Shown: positions 23,095-34,508 of the stretch, piece by piece
How the letters are laid out: each line of letters begins with the position of its first letter
Numbering within the stretch: position 1 is the stretch's first letter
Source: Myxocyprinus asiaticus
Taxonomy: Eukaryota > Chordata > Actinopteri > Cypriniformes > Catostomidae
Direction of reading: 5' to 3'
NCBI RefSeq assembly: GCF_019703515.2
Contig: NC_059351.1
Location: 19,431,501 to 19,495,500 of the forward strand
Length of the DNA: 64,000 nt
The notes under the pieces: generated by a model
Databases searched by the model: none
What the model saw: only the letters and a program-made list of their open reading frames with translations
Told to the model about the DNA's origin: nothing
Translations under genes and position numbers: made by a program

Positions 23095-23670
23095 GTGGAT
23101 GGGCTCATGACATTCGAATGGGCAAGGTGAGAACGAGAGTTGGGTCGTGTTGCATTCGAAAGGGAGGACTCACACTGCGATTCGAACAGGAGACTGCTCT
23201 AAAGAGAGAGAGCTCACGGCATTCGAACGGTTAAGCCCAGCAAGCAAATCAAATGGAGGAGGTGAGAACAAGAATTGGCTCGCAATGTGTTTGAAAGGGA
23301 AGGCTCACAACTGTGATTTGAATGGGAGACTGCTCTATAGAGAGAGAGAGATCACGGCATTCGAACGGGTAAGCCCAGCAAGCAAATCGAATGGAGGAGG
23401 TGAGAATGAGAATTGGCTTGCACTGCGATTCGAACGGGAGACTGCTCTAAAGTGAGAGAGAGCTCACAGCATTTGAATGGGTAAGCCCAGCAAGCAAATC
23501 GAATGGAGGAGTTGAGAACAAGAATTGGCTCATGCTGCGTTCAAAAGGGAGGACTCACACTGCTATTTGAATGGGAGACTGCTCTAAAGAGGGAGAGAGC
23601 TCACGGCATTCGAACGGGTAAGCCCAGCAAGCAATCGAACAGGGAAGTGAGAACGAGAGTTGGGATTGAA
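23095..23670 (+). repeat. Tandem array with ~138-bp unit (four or more units)
   Basis: Markers gcccagcaagcaaat (23235, 23373, 23485, 23622) and cattcgaacgggt repeat in step with spacings near 138, 112 and 137 bp. The short unit lacks about 26 bp of the ggactcacactgcgat segment. Units share gagactgctctaaagagaga and tggaggaggtgagaacaag. The array's GC and CG content is higher than its surroundings. Open frames across it are a by-product of the periodic sequence. Confidence 0.85.
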
Positions 23671-24480
23671 TTGTGTATTGATGGTGATTTCTGAGCAGCG
23701 CAGAAAGCCGAAAAAGGCTAGGATAAACGTAACGTCGAGCGAGCAAGCTGTGTGTGACTTGCCGAATATTGATTTATGGAAAAGGGACGCTGCTCAGATA
23801 GCCTTTAGTGGTATCTGGTTAAATGCTTTTAAAATGTTTTAGGAATTAAATTAATGGTGAAATGGATAATATGCTGTAGTAGAACCATTATGAAGCACAA
23901 TCTATAACCCTCCAAATTGGGTGAAGGAAAACTCCAAATCGAAGGCTGACAGAAGTGCTAGATCGTGGTAAACCTGCATTGGAACAGCTGGCTTTCGGAG
24001 GCAACCACATGCCAGGCCCTTGCCTGCTCTGGGCGGAAGGTTTGGACGAAGGACCTTTATGCGGCTATAGGGGGCTGTACGATTGGTATTTTTTTTCTAC
24101 CATAGGTATACTGTCAGATTGGCTGGCTTGGGGAGGTAGCCTCACTCAAAGTCTACCCAGGGATGGCGAAATATGGTGCTTAAAAAGAACAGGAGGGGGT
24201 GGTGACCACCATTTCATGTAATGCTCATTGCAGCTGCAGAGAAGCGAAGACAAAAGAGCTTCAGTGGAAGCATGGTAAAACGCTGCTGCGGTTGTAGAGT
24301 AAGTGGGCCTACTGCGGGAGTGGAGTTTAAAGTACTGTTGCCTTAGTGGATTGAGTATTTGAGTATGGTAAAGGGGGCTCCTGTGGGAGTGCTGACGTGT
24401 TTCCATTGCTGTAGATGTACATCTATAAATTCATGGAACTTAGGAATTGAAAGTGTCTGTGGAGAAAATAGAAATAATTC
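23671..24480. other. Non-repetitive, slightly GC-richer stretch
   Basis: Between the 138-bp and 56-bp arrays. It includes 23950-24200 with moderate GC and an 88-residue frame (23955-24221) of no recognisable family. It could be the body of an unknown element to which the flanking arrays belong. Confidence 0.3.
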
Positions 24481-24650
24481 TGTGTACACACCTGTAAAGT
24501 AAGCGAAAGGTTAGTTAGGAAAACCTAGCCATTATATTTATACACACCTGCAAGGGAAGCCAAAGGTTAGTTAAGATAAACATGATGATTACAATTGTAC
24601 ATGCCTATAGGAGAATCAAGTAGTTAGATAGGAATACATGACTTAATTAC
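24481..24650 (+). repeat. Degenerate ~56-bp tandem repeat, left part
   Basis: Three units begin acacctgtaaagtaagc (24489), acacctgcaagggaagc (24545) and acatgcctataggagaatc (about 24600), each followed by ggttagttag-like sequence and an AT-rich end. The array continues beyond the hAT insertion at 26531-26690. Confidence 0.65.
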
Positions 24651-25098
24651 TAGGGCTGCCCCCTGATAGTCGACCAAACTAGTAAATGAGAAGAGTCTTG
24701 GTCTACCAAGAAAAAGCTCCACAGGAAACCGATGAACACCGGTATTAGCGCTGGTTGAACGCTAGGTGGTACTATGGGGTAATTTTTGTTAAACAGGGTT
24801 AGGGTTAAGCCTACACAATAAAGCAAGACACCTTGATTTCAAACTTTGAACTTTATTTATTTTAAAATTTATTTTAACTAAAATTCAAATGAAACTGAAA
24901 AAAAAATAAAAAAATAAAATAAATAAATTAGTGCAATTAAAATGTGTGTTGTTCAACTTTTTGAAAGATGTTTTTACAACAGTTGTCAACATCTCTCTGG
25001 CAAAGAACCAACTTCATCTGTGCATTCTGTACCGGACAGGTGTTTCGTTGTCCGTGAAAATACACCATGTGTGTGAATAAACTCGTTTTGTTATATAT

Positions 25099-25188
<90 letters not shown>
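25099..25188. repeat. (TA)n microsatellite
   Basis: About 45 TA units with one phase break near 25110. Confidence 0.95.
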
Positions 25189-25191
<3 letters not shown>

Positions 25192-25373
25192 CAATATCCA
25201 ATTACATCGGCAACACCCGGCTGAGTGATCGGTGAATATTCTTGCTTTAGTGATTTTGCATTGAAAATGTAATTAATTTATTTAAAACACGAAAAACTTA
25301 AATCAAATACATTTATAAATTCAAATTGCACTCCAAATGAAACGAAAAAGCAATTAAAACAATAAAGTGGTAA

Positions 25374-25481
<108 letters not shown>

Positions 25482-26530
25482 CATACACCTTTCCATTTAC
25501 CGTTAGGCAAGTATCCGTCTAAACATACAGGCAGAAAAATTACTTACAAAAATTATAATAAAAACAATTATAAATGTAAAAATAATAATTATAATGATGA
25601 TGATAATAATCACTGAAATATAAATCATGGTTCGAGGTGTTTTTGTATTATTTTATGATTTACTCAGATGTATTTGGCTGAGTTGTGGACACAATTAACT
25701 GCTCTGTGGAAATAAAGCGAACTGAACTCAAAGCAACTCCTGAGCTGAAACGTCTCAGCACTCATAGATGATACTGTTCTTGCAAAAAAATAAAAATAAA
25801 ATAAGAATAATAATAATAATAAAACAAAATAAGAATAATAATAATAAATATATTAGAAGACAGAAACAAAGAAAGAGTGAAAACCTTTTACATGCGCATT
25901 CCACGAGACTGCACGCCTCTGTATAAACACACATACGCATAGACGGCTTTTCTGTCATCTGTTCTTAATAATATAAAAAAGTGTTTCTTCAAGCACATGT
26001 CTGTGTGTCTACGGGCAAATTATTTGTAATATTAAGTTGATAATAATAATAGCCTAATAATAATTATTATTTAATGCATGGGAAAACGAGCCAAATATCA
26101 TCTTGACATCGTCAAAGGCATCAGCTATTGCCGATCACTCTGGCCATTGTCGATCCCCGAGATCGTTGTCTGTTGGCACAACCCTAATGTGCATTTCTCT
26201 CTATAAATTAACAAAATGCTCAGATAGTCTCCAGAATCATTACTGCTTTTGCCGGTGTTGCTGCGGCTCGCTTCGTGCGTGTGCTTGTAAAATTTATATT
26301 TAAAAGGCTGATTATTACGGTTTAGTATTTCAATGTAATGTAGAACAGTGTTAGCAATGTTACTTATAACATTCTTTCTCAGCCCTGGAACTCAAACCAT
26401 TTTCTGATGCCCCCCCAAAAATATATATTTAAGTAATTAAATTAATATCATAAACGTGCAACAACTAGTCCACTAATGGCTTAAATTAACACTAGTGGAT
26501 TATGAAAATCTTTGGTTGGGGGCAGCCCTA

Positions 26531-26690
26531 TTAATTACGTTTGGCATGGGCGGGGCACTGCTGGCAGTGTCAGGTGGGACACTGAGCAAATGGTTAGTTA
26601 GGAATATGTAAATATATTACCTTTATGCATGTCTGTAAGTGAATCCAAAGTTTAAGTTATGGAAAACATGTCAATTTCATTTATATTCGT
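26531..26690 (+). repeat. Degenerate ~56-bp tandem repeat, right part
   Basis: Units with aatggttagttaggaatatg and tgcatgtctgtaagtgaatccaaagttt resume the array broken by the hAT-like element. They end where the Gmr1-like LTR begins. Confidence 0.55.
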
Positions 26691-26696
26691 GTGGTG

Positions 26697-26850
26697 ATGG
26701 GGGCATGGTCATGTGTCTGTCTGCCGGAGAGAGAGAGCAGTAAGTCTCATAACCTGGGTTGTAATTATCTCTAACACCTGTCTCTTGTTACAGTGATGGC
26801 AGAGGGAGACTTAAGCCACTCCAGTGCATCAGTTAGAGAGAGAGACCTGG
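26697..26850 (+). repeat. Partial 5' LTR of Gmr1-like copy 2
   Basis: Tgggggcatggtcatgtgt through cacctgtctcttgttacag matches the first half of the LTR at 14178-14486. The second half and the expected primer-binding site are gone; gag sequence starts soon after cctggcgctgcgactc. Confidence 0.7.
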
Positions 26851-26881
26851 CGCTGCGACTCCCCCGGAGGCTACTTCCCCC

Positions 26882-27400
26882 ATGACCCTCAAGAAGCTGG
26901 GGCCAAATGACAATCTGGAGGCCTACCTCAACTTGTTCGAGAAAACTGCTGAGGTGTGGAGGTTGCCGTTACTCTCCAGGGAGGCGCAGCTAGCAGCCCA
27001 ACAACTTCCCGCCACCAGCCTCCTCAATTACCCTGACCTCAAAAAAGCCATCCTGCAGTGGGTCAGTCATAGTCCGGAGCACAGCCGCCAGCGGTTCCGA
27101 TCCCTGAAGTTCGGGAGACAAGACCACCCTTTTGCCTTTGCCCAACAGCTCCGGGATGCCTGATGGAAATGGTTGCTGGCTGAGGGGACCCGCGGTGCCA
27201 TGGACATCGTCGACCTGGTTGTACTTACGGCTGAGGAACCCCACCCAAACCCCTTCTCCGAACTAAGGGATCCTTCCCTGTATCTGTCCACTCTCCTCCC
27301 CAGGTTGACGGGATCACCCCCACGAGTGAGGAAGGGAGGCCTGGGCCGATCTGTTGGGGCTGCAGGGAAGCCGGGCACTTCCAGGATCAGTGCTCAGCGA
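26882..27400 (+). pseudogene. Gag with SCAN-like segment and CCHC knuckle
   Basis: MTLKKLGPNDNLEAYLNLFE opens the capsid-like region. It is followed by HSRQRFRSLKFGRQD-type sequence, FAFAQQLRDA, a TGA where a Cys codon is likely, WKWLLAEGTRGAMDIVDLVV. The pattern Q-RFR...L..L...W...E....I.....L resembles SCAN domains, which are known to derive from Gmr1-like gag. At 27352-27393 a CX2CX4HX4C nucleic-acid-binding knuckle (CWGCREAGHFQDQC) is in a different frame, so at least one frameshift lies between. Confidence 0.75.
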
Positions 27401-27404
27401 TGGA

Positions 27405-27770
27405 GGTGGTGACACTGGTTTGGATCCCTGACGCTCCACAGGCTGCCTCCGATCGGGCAGGGGCGTATAGTATATATCGGGCAGGGGCGTATAGGGGATA
27501 CATACCACACGTTGGTGGATTCAGGCTGTTCTCAAAGCTCCATTCACCAATGCTTGGTGCAAGATGGGGCATTGGGCACGGATAAACAGGTGAGGGTGTG
27601 GTGTGTGCACGGGGATATTCACAGGTATCCAGTGGTTACCACTGAGATACTATTCTGGGGAAAAACTATAGAGTAGAGGCTGCGGTTAATTCCCGCCTCA
27701 CTCATCCACTGATTTTGGGAACAAATTGGCCTGGTTTTAAGAATCTATTATGGGAAATATGTGTGGATGG
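27405..27770 (+). pseudogene. Retroviral-type aspartic protease
   Basis: TLVDSGCSQSSIHQ at 27509-27550 carries the catalytic DSG triad of retropepsins. After a one-base frameshift near 27665, LTHPLILGTNWPGF (about 27700-27735) supplies the C-terminal ILG-x-NWP signature. A duplicated gggcaggggcgtata segment at 27456-27495 precedes it. The enzyme would process the polyprotein; this copy is broken. Confidence 0.75.
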
Positions 27771-28124
27771 GTCCTGTAAAATGTTGTCTCGGTGTGTGAC
27801 GTGCAATGCTATGGCTGGGGAGGAAGTGCCATGGCCATCTACATCTGCTCCGTGTCATGATGACGCAGGGGAGAGAGTTTCCTTCCTCAGGGGATTCCCT
27901 GAGGAGGATTTCCCTCTAGAGCAGTAACGTGACGAGCCTCTCAAAAACGCGTTTGACCAAGTGAGAGTAATTGATGATGAACAGCTTCGGCCTGACGTCA
28001 CACTCACATACCCATATTTTTCAATTATCAAGATAGGTAGTATCGAGTGACACAGGACACTCAAACAAAAGAAAATACAACCCAGTTGTTAGACATCGGG
28101 AAATCCTCTTCCAGGCGACTCACC

Positions 28125-29150
28125 ATAATCCAATGGCTGGCCATCTAGGGCACGAAAAAAGACTCAACCGAATAATGGCCCATTTTGTATGGCCGGGCAT
28201 TCACAGGGACATTTGCAAGTGGTGTGCGGCTTGCCGTGAATGTCAGTTGGTGAATCCACCGGCCAACCCAGAAGTGCCACTGCGCCCTCTACCACTAATC
28301 GAGGTCCCCTTCGAAGGAATTGGCATGGACCTCATCGGACCGTTAGAACGGACCGCACGCGGGCATCGCTTTGTATTAGTTCTGGTGGACTATGCAACAC
28401 GATATCCAGAAGTAGTGCCCCTGCACAACATCTCAGCACATAGTGTTACGGAGGCACTCTTCAGAATTATCTCTCGAGTAGGGATTCCAAAATAAATCCT
28501 CACTGATCAAGGCACTAACTTTATGTCACGAACACTATGCAAACTATATGAATTGTTAGGTATTAAATCGATTCACACCAGTGTTTACCACCCACAAATA
28601 GATGGGTTAGTGGAACTATTAAATAAAACCTTAAAAAACATGATTCGTTAGTTTGTGCACGAGGATGCTAGGAATTGGGATAAGTGGCTCCATTCCCTGT
28701 TATTTGCAGTCCGATAGGTCCCACAAGCCTCCACACGGTTTTCCCCATTCGAGCTACTGTATGGGTGTCCGCCGCGTGGCGTGCTCGAAGTAATACGGGA
28801 AGCTTGGGAGGAGGGCCCTTTAAACATTAAAACTGAAATTCAGTATGTTCTTGATCTTAGAGCAAAACTCCACACTTTGGGTCAGTTAACACAGGAGAAT
28901 TTGCTCCAAGCTCAGGAATGTCAAAGCTGGCTGTATGACAGGGGCACTCGACTACAGGAATTCACACCGGGAGATAAAGTGCTTGTATTACCGCCCACCT
29001 CAAGCTCTAAATTACTCGCCAAATGGCAAGGGCCCTTTGAAGTCACACGGCGAGTCGGAGATCTCGATTATGAGGTTAAGTGAACAGATGGGGTGGGGCA
29101 CATCAAGTTTACCACCTCAACCTCCTAAAATTATGGAGGGAGGCGGTCTC
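28125..29150 (+). pseudogene. Gypsy integrase (copy 2)
   Basis: Zinc-binding part: GHLGHEKRLNRI with WPGIHRDI, then CAACRECQLVNP. Core: GMDLIGPLERTARGHRF (first Asp), ILTDQGTNFMS (second Asp), YHPQIDGLVELLNKTLK (Glu), so the DDE triad is present. The tail has WQGPFEVTRRVGDLDYEVK, a GPY/F-like module, then HQVYHLNLLKLWRE. In-frame stops occur at 28493-28495, after NMIR and after FAVR, and a frameshift near 29083. The tail leads straight into the polymerase region at about 29250. Confidence 0.88.
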
Positions 29151-29249
29151 TGTGGCCTTAGCGATGGTAGTCCCCGAGAGGGCAGAGCTCGAGCCGGAGG
29201 TGACTCTCAAACCAAATTCATTCACCCTGGTCCCTTGTGGAGAACACCT

Positions 29250-30215
29250 CTCACCGTCGCAGCTCACAGATGTGGCCAAGTTGCAAACGGAATTTGCGGA
29301 TGTGTTCTCGCCTCTTCCCGGTCGCACGAACCTCATAGAGCACCACATCAAGACCATGCCGACCCTATTGCCTTCCTGAACACAAAAAAAGGTCATTAAG
29401 GAAGAATTAGAGGTGATGCTTGATATGGGCGTAATAGAAGAGTCGCACAGCGATTGGGCCAGCCCGGTGGTTCTGGTAACTAAGAGCGACGGGACGGTCC
29501 GGTTCTATGTAGACTATCGCAAAGTGAACGCGGTGTCCAAATTTGATGCGTACCCAATGCCTCGGATTGACGAATTGCTCGATCAGATTGCTAAATTTTA
29601 TTCGACACTGGATTTAACAAAGGGTTATTTGTAGACCCCTTTAACTCCAATCTCCCAAGAAAAAATGGCTTTTTCCACACCATTCGGCTTACACCAATTT
29701 GTGACCCTTCCATTCGGTTTGTTCGGGGTCCCGGCCATGTTTCAGCGTCTCATGGACAAAATTCTCAGACCCCATACAGCGTATACCACTGCATATTTAG
29801 ATTATATTATTATCTATAGTAATGACTGTCAGTGGCATATGCAACATATGAGAGCTGTTCTGAGATCGCTGCGACAGGCGGAGCTCATGGCCAACCCGAA
29901 GAAGTGCGCAATTTGGCGGGTGGAAGTTCAGTATCTGGGGTTCCACTTGGGCCATGGGCAGGTGCGTCTCCAGGTTGACAAACCCACAGGCACAAGACCA
30001 AAAAGGAGGCGAGACTTCTGGAGCTGGCTTGGCTACTACTGAAGGTTTGTGCCTAGTTAGTCTGACATCACCAGCCAGCTGAATGATCTTATTAGAAAGG
30101 GGGCCCCCGATCCGGTCCAGTGGACGGAGTCGTGCCAACAAGCTTTTCTAAAAATAAAGTCTGTGCTTTTATATGCTCCTAATTCCTCTCTCCCCTTTAT
30201 TTTGCAGACGGATGC
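29250..30215 (+). pseudogene. Gmr1-like reverse transcriptase and start of RNase H (copy 2)
   Basis: FADVFSPLPGRTNLIEHHIK, SDGTVRFYVDYRKVNAVSK, FYSTLDLTKGYL (motif A), then a TAG where copy 1 has Trp, TLPFGLFGVPAMFQ, and YLDYIIIYSN at about 29795-29825. The catalytic YxDD is mutated to YLDY. NPKKCAIWRVEVQYLGFHLG follows, then a deletion near 29985. The element stops at the first RNase H Asp motif (LQTDA). Non-functional. Confidence 0.88.
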
Positions 30216-30284
30216 AGTTTATCATGCAGTCGATGTTTTGGGGACATGAGTCTAGAGAGAAGAGAAAATAAATATTAGTAACAT

Positions 30285-30560
30285 TTAGAAACAATAATGT
30301 GACACACAGCATAAATTATTTGCAGCTCTGCACTGCATACAGAAATGCTGGAGAAACGTGCTGGGAAAATACATCTTAATAACAGTGTGAAAAACAGCAT
30401 AAAATGATCTGAGAAATAAAGAGCTTTGGCTCTGTACTGCATAATGAAATTTAGGAGAAACGTGCTGGAAACTACATCTTAATAACCAGTGTGAAAAACA
30501 GCATAAAATGATCTGAGAAAAAGAGCTTTGGCTCTGCGCTGCAAATTAAATGCAAGAGAA
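30285..30560 (+). repeat. ~102-bp tandem repeat, about 2.5 units
   Basis: Gagaaacgtgctgg, tacatcttaata, gtgtgaaaaacagcataaaa and gagctttggctctg recur at a period of about 102 bp (30352 and 30454), with partial units on both sides. Confidence 0.85.
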
Positions 30561-31284
30561 ATGGACTTGCGATCATTATTGAAGGATTCACTTGTGGCCA
30601 TTCTCTCCTTAATAGTATGACTGCCACCTGCTGTACGATATATGTTTTGCATAAGGTAATGCATTGCATGGTGATGGTTTTGTGAGGAGGAGATAATCCG
30701 CTCGATCCTCAGAGAATCAGAGCCCAGGCTTTGGCTGGCGCTGCACGTTCAGCTCCTCCAGCTTTCACACTGGGCTCTTCAAGCTCCAGTGCATGAGGAG
30801 TTTTCTCAGGAGTTGCGAGAGAGTGAGAGGAGACAGCTGAAGTGCTGCAATTAAGCTAAGAGGAACCACCTGTGCACTAGAAATGAAATAAAACAATCAA
30901 GCACGTGGGAATGAATGGGGACAGTTACGATGAAAGGACTGGAGCACGGCCTTATGAAATAGTAGCACTGGTATAAGGTGAAGCAGTGGCCGGTCTTGCG
31001 GAGACAGCCTCGGTGCAATTGGATCTTCTTCGGCAAGTAATTGTTAGAAGGGAAGAATGGCAGAGTAGAAAAAAAACACCTACTGCATTAAAGTGGCAGC
31101 CACCACATAACGATGTCTGAAATTAATGAGCTGCTGTGGCAGCTTCTGTTGAATAATGAGATTGTTTGGATGGAAGAGCTGTTCTGATGAAGACGAATGC
31201 TTTGCAGCAAAGTTGCATCCAATGATCCGACTGCCTGGGTCTGTCCGTGGGCAATGAGCAGGGCCGAATTCCAGAAAGACTGTC
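30561..31284. other. Unassigned stretch between repeats
   Basis: Moderate GC, no recognisable protein. Ctccagctttcacactgggctcttcaagctcc at 30757-30790 is slightly repetitive internally. It could belong with the modules on either side. Confidence 0.3.
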
Positions 31285-31405
31285 ATGTCAGGAGAATTTT
31301 CACAAGAAGCAGGTAAGCAGTGGCTTATATACTCCTACTCACGGGCCGTGATTTGTCAGATTCAAATTAACATGCTCCTCCCGAACCTCTGTTAATTAAC
31401 TCCAT
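31285..31405 (+). repeat. 120-bp module, second copy
   Basis: Matches 22608-22728 in the same orientation (see that entry). It ends tgttaattaactccata. In both places it lies close to a tandem array. Confidence 0.7.
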
Positions 31406-31569
31406 AAAAATTAGTGCGAGCACACACTTGGTCAAAACTGTGAATTTAAATGCACAATCCAGAAATAATAATATCCACAGAACGTAGAGGGGTTGGCACT
31501 CCAGAGAAAATGTATTATTTAATTTTCATTCATTGTCATTTTCACATAAATGTGAAAAAACCAACGTTA

Positions 31570-31951
31570 TAAACATGGTGTGGCAGGGCTCCTCCGTCCC
31601 CCAGCGGATGGCCGTGGCTGCTCCGTTGGGGTGAATGGTAATGGCGAGGACTCTACTACGGCGCATCCCTCCTCCTTCCCGAGTTTCAGCACCAGTGTAT
31701 CAAGGTAAATGTATAGGAGGAGGCGAGAACCGGCTTGATAATATAAATAAAGGTTTAATGATAAACAGAACCAAAAAGACAAATACACACACAGGTGTCG
31801 GACAGCTGTCCGTAACTCTCTCTCTGTCGCACTGCTGTCTCCGGTCGGCCTTATCCCTCTCAGGATTAATCAGCCTAATTAGGGGCCAGGTGTGCAGAAT
31901 CACGACCCGGTCCCGCCCTTTAGGCTGCACTTCACCACATAACAGATACAC
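31570..31951 (-). mobile_element. LTR with primer-binding site and leader of another gypsy-type element
   Basis: On the minus strand an LTR of about 255 bp runs from tgtatctgttatgtggtg to ttgataca. It contains an ATTAAA polyadenylation signal near 31755. One base later TGGTGCTGAAACTCGGGA (31677-31694) begins with TGG and sits exactly where a tRNA primer-binding site should be. The purine-rich leader then runs to 31570 and ends with no gag. So this is the 5' end of an otherwise lost element. Confidence 0.6.
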
Positions 31952-32099
31952 AACACTGTAACAGGGTCCGTATTGGGGCAAGTTTGAAGCAGAAGTCGGC
32001 AGGTTTCAACACAAAAGTATTTTATTTTAACAGGAAACTTTTTTAAACACACTCTTCGCAACACTCTTATGCCACACAGACTCAGAGGGTGCAAAATGT

Positions 32100-33845
32100 A
32101 GTGCAAAATCATGTACAGAGTGATACAGTAAACTGCTAAAGATACAGATGGACTCTGGAAAATAGCAGCAGGAGCCGTACAGTAAGTTAGTAGACCGAAG
32201 AAGAGTATGCAGTAATAAATACACAATAACAAATACACTATGCATTATGAATATACAATATGCAGAATAAATACACTGAAAAGTGGTGAAGTGCAGAGTG
32301 GAGGTAGCTAGTGGCTGTTCGATAGACTGATAGCTGTTTTTAAATCTAGTTGTTCGTGACTGAATACTCCTGAAGCATCTGCCAGATAGCAGTGACACGA
32401 ACAAATTGTGAGTGGCTTGTAAGGCTGGGAGTTTGTTGCCTATGATGAGCTCTGCTGTTCTCACCACTCTCTTTGCGGTCATGTGCAGAGCAGCTGCCAT
32501 ACCAGACTGTGATACAGTCAGTCAGGATGCTCTCTATGGTGCAGCGGTATAAGTTTGTCAGGGTGTCTGAGGCAATGCCAAACTACTTTAGCCTCTGCAG
32601 GAAGTCATTGTCAGACTGATCTCACTACCTTGTCAGTATGAAGGGACCAGGAGAGGTCATCGGAGATGTGTACGCTAAGAAACTCATTGCTTTTGACCAT
32701 TTCAACCTCTGCTCCATTGATGTGAATAGGAGCGTGTGTCCCTCTCTGAGACTTCCTGTAATCCACAATCATCTCCTTTGTTTTGCTGACATTCATTGAG
32801 AGTTTATTGTCACCACACCATACTGAAAGTGCTCTGACTTCTTCCCTGTAGGACGTTTTGTCTGGAGATAAGGCCTAAGATGGCCGTGTCATCAGCAAAC
32901 TTGAAGATGATATTAGGGCTCTGCTTTGCAACACAGTCATGTATGAATAGGGAGTGCAAAAGGGGACTGAGCATGCATCCCTGTGGGGCACCAGTGCTGA
33001 GTGTGAGCATAGAGGATGTGCAGCTGCCGATCTTCACCACCTAGGGTCTGCATATCAGAAAGTCCAGAATACAGTTATACTGGTGGCTGCTAAGCCACAG
33101 ATCTTTTAGCTTGGCTACCAGTTTTGTGGGGATGATGGTGTTAAATGCAGAGCTATAGTCGATAAACAGCATCCAGACATAGGTGTCTCTTTTCTCCAGG
33201 TGTGTAAGGGCAGAGTGCATGGCCATTGCTATGGTGACATCTGTGGATCTATTAGTCCGGTATGCAAACTGAAAAGGGTCCAATGTGTTTGGGAGGGATG
33301 AGCAGATGTGGGTTTTGATGAGACGCTCAAAGCACTTCATTATAACTGAGGTCAGTGCTACAGGGCGGTAGTTGTTCAGGCATGAGACAGCAGTTTTCTT
33401 TGGGACAGGGATGATGGTGGTCTTCTTGAAGCATGTGGGGATCACTGTCAAACTTAGGGAGATGTTAAAGATGTTGGTAAACACACCCACTAACTGGTCA
33501 GCACACACCCTCAGGACATGGCCAAGAATGCCATCAGGACCCGGTGCCTTATGAGCGTTGACCCTCTTAAAGGACTTACTGACTTCAGGTACTGTTAAGG
33601 CTAGAGGGCAGCTGTTATGGTCAGTGGGAATTTTCACAGCAGGAAATGTACTGTCTGCCTCAAAATGAGCGTAGAAGGTGCTGAGCTCGTCTGGTAATGA
33701 GGCAGATGCATCCACATTGCTGTTTTCTTGCCTTTGTAGTCTGTTATTGTGTGCAGACCACTCCACTTCCTGAATGCGGAAGTGTTCCACAATTCTCCTG
33801 TTTTAAATTTCTCCAGTGTTTTCACCTGCATCGGCGTGTATTCTT
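32100..33845 (-). mobile_element. 5'-truncated LINE, Jockey/CR1/Rex1 group (copy C)
   Basis: Minus-strand reverse transcriptase with a long 3' region. It resembles copies A and B in layout but differs clearly in sequence, so it is a different subfamily. It lacks the endonuclease. The 3' end is uncertain because it abuts other repeat sequence near 31960-32100. Confidence 0.7.
32400..33800 (-). pseudogene. LINE reverse transcriptase (copy C)
   Basis: Motifs in order: AHKAPGPDGILGHVLR, NNYRPVALTSVIMKCFERL, FAYRTNRSTDV, MLFIDYSSAFNTI (motif A), [18 protein letters not shown] and FKFADDTAILGLIS (FADD box near 32890-32930). A TAG at 33041-33043 interrupts the frame before motif C. A frameshift near 32870 precedes SKTKEMIVDYRKSQ, and more follow. 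Inactive. Confidence 0.8.
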
Positions 33846-34389
33846 AGCAGTAATGGGATGTTTAAAGTATTACATTTGTAAACATTTTCAAAAATATGTG
33901 GCTTTAAAGTGAGGATACTTAACAGAGTCGAGATGACTGTTTTTTTGACAGTGCCTCACCTGAGTATGTAGATGTCATGAAGCAATGGTTCGAGGTTAGT
34001 TATGCCATAACTACTTTGAGTTGTTATGACAGCCAACAACTGTACAAGTTGAGCCTGAAATAAATTTTTACTCCAAATAACACTTAAATGGTTGTTGTTC
34101 TTCATCTGAATCGCTCGTTTCAGTAGTTTTACATTGTGTCTCGAGACCAGAAACACAAAACAGGCAATTAGAATCATCATGGTGCCGCCCAGTGGTTGCT
34201 CAGGAAAACTGTGGATAAGTCCTGATTTCCTTCACTCACTCTCTGTGCAAAACAAGATGAATTCCATTATATTAGCTATGCTGATGAAAGTGGTTAGAAA
34301 ATGTTTTCAATTGCTATAACTTACTATGCTTGCTCTGTAATGTTATGTTGCTAGGGTTACAAACATGGCATTAATATCGAATGGTAATT
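33846..34389. other. Non-coding stretch
   Basis: No recognisable coding sequence or element ends. Confidence 0.35.
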
Positions 34390-34508
34390 AAAACTGACCG
34401 GAACTACCTGTGCATTCAACGGTTTGAACTGCACATATTCCACATTCCAGCCAATCAGAATTGAGTATTCGAACAGACCATGGTAAAAGCTGAAATGATA
34501 CATCACCA
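34390..34508 (+). repeat. Possible end of a fish MITE-like element
   Basis: Ccggaactacctgtgcattc, ccagccaatcagaattgag and the terminal acagaccatggta resemble a common fish repeat. Only one end is present. Confidence 0.35.

Larger units (their letters stand above)
26697..30215 (+). mobile_element. Gmr1-like Ty3/gypsy retrotransposon (copy 2)
   Basis: Order visible on the plus strand: LTR fragment, gag, CCHC knuckle, aspartic protease, integrase, reverse transcriptase, start of RNase H. Integrase lies before reverse transcriptase as in copy 1, and the reading passes from the integrase tail into the polymerase without an intervening LTR, so the order is not a rearrangement of two elements. It ends abruptly inside RNase H at about 30215; the 3' LTR is missing. 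Small deletions occur after the LTR and before integrase. Confidence 0.85.

Noticed and set aside
23147..23455. 102-codon open frame inside the 138-bp array
   Set aside because: It repeats with the array period, changes frame between units and has no protein-like composition.
23095..24650. CRISPR-like array
   Set aside because: Units are adjacent long tandem repeats without unique spacers, in a eukaryotic context.
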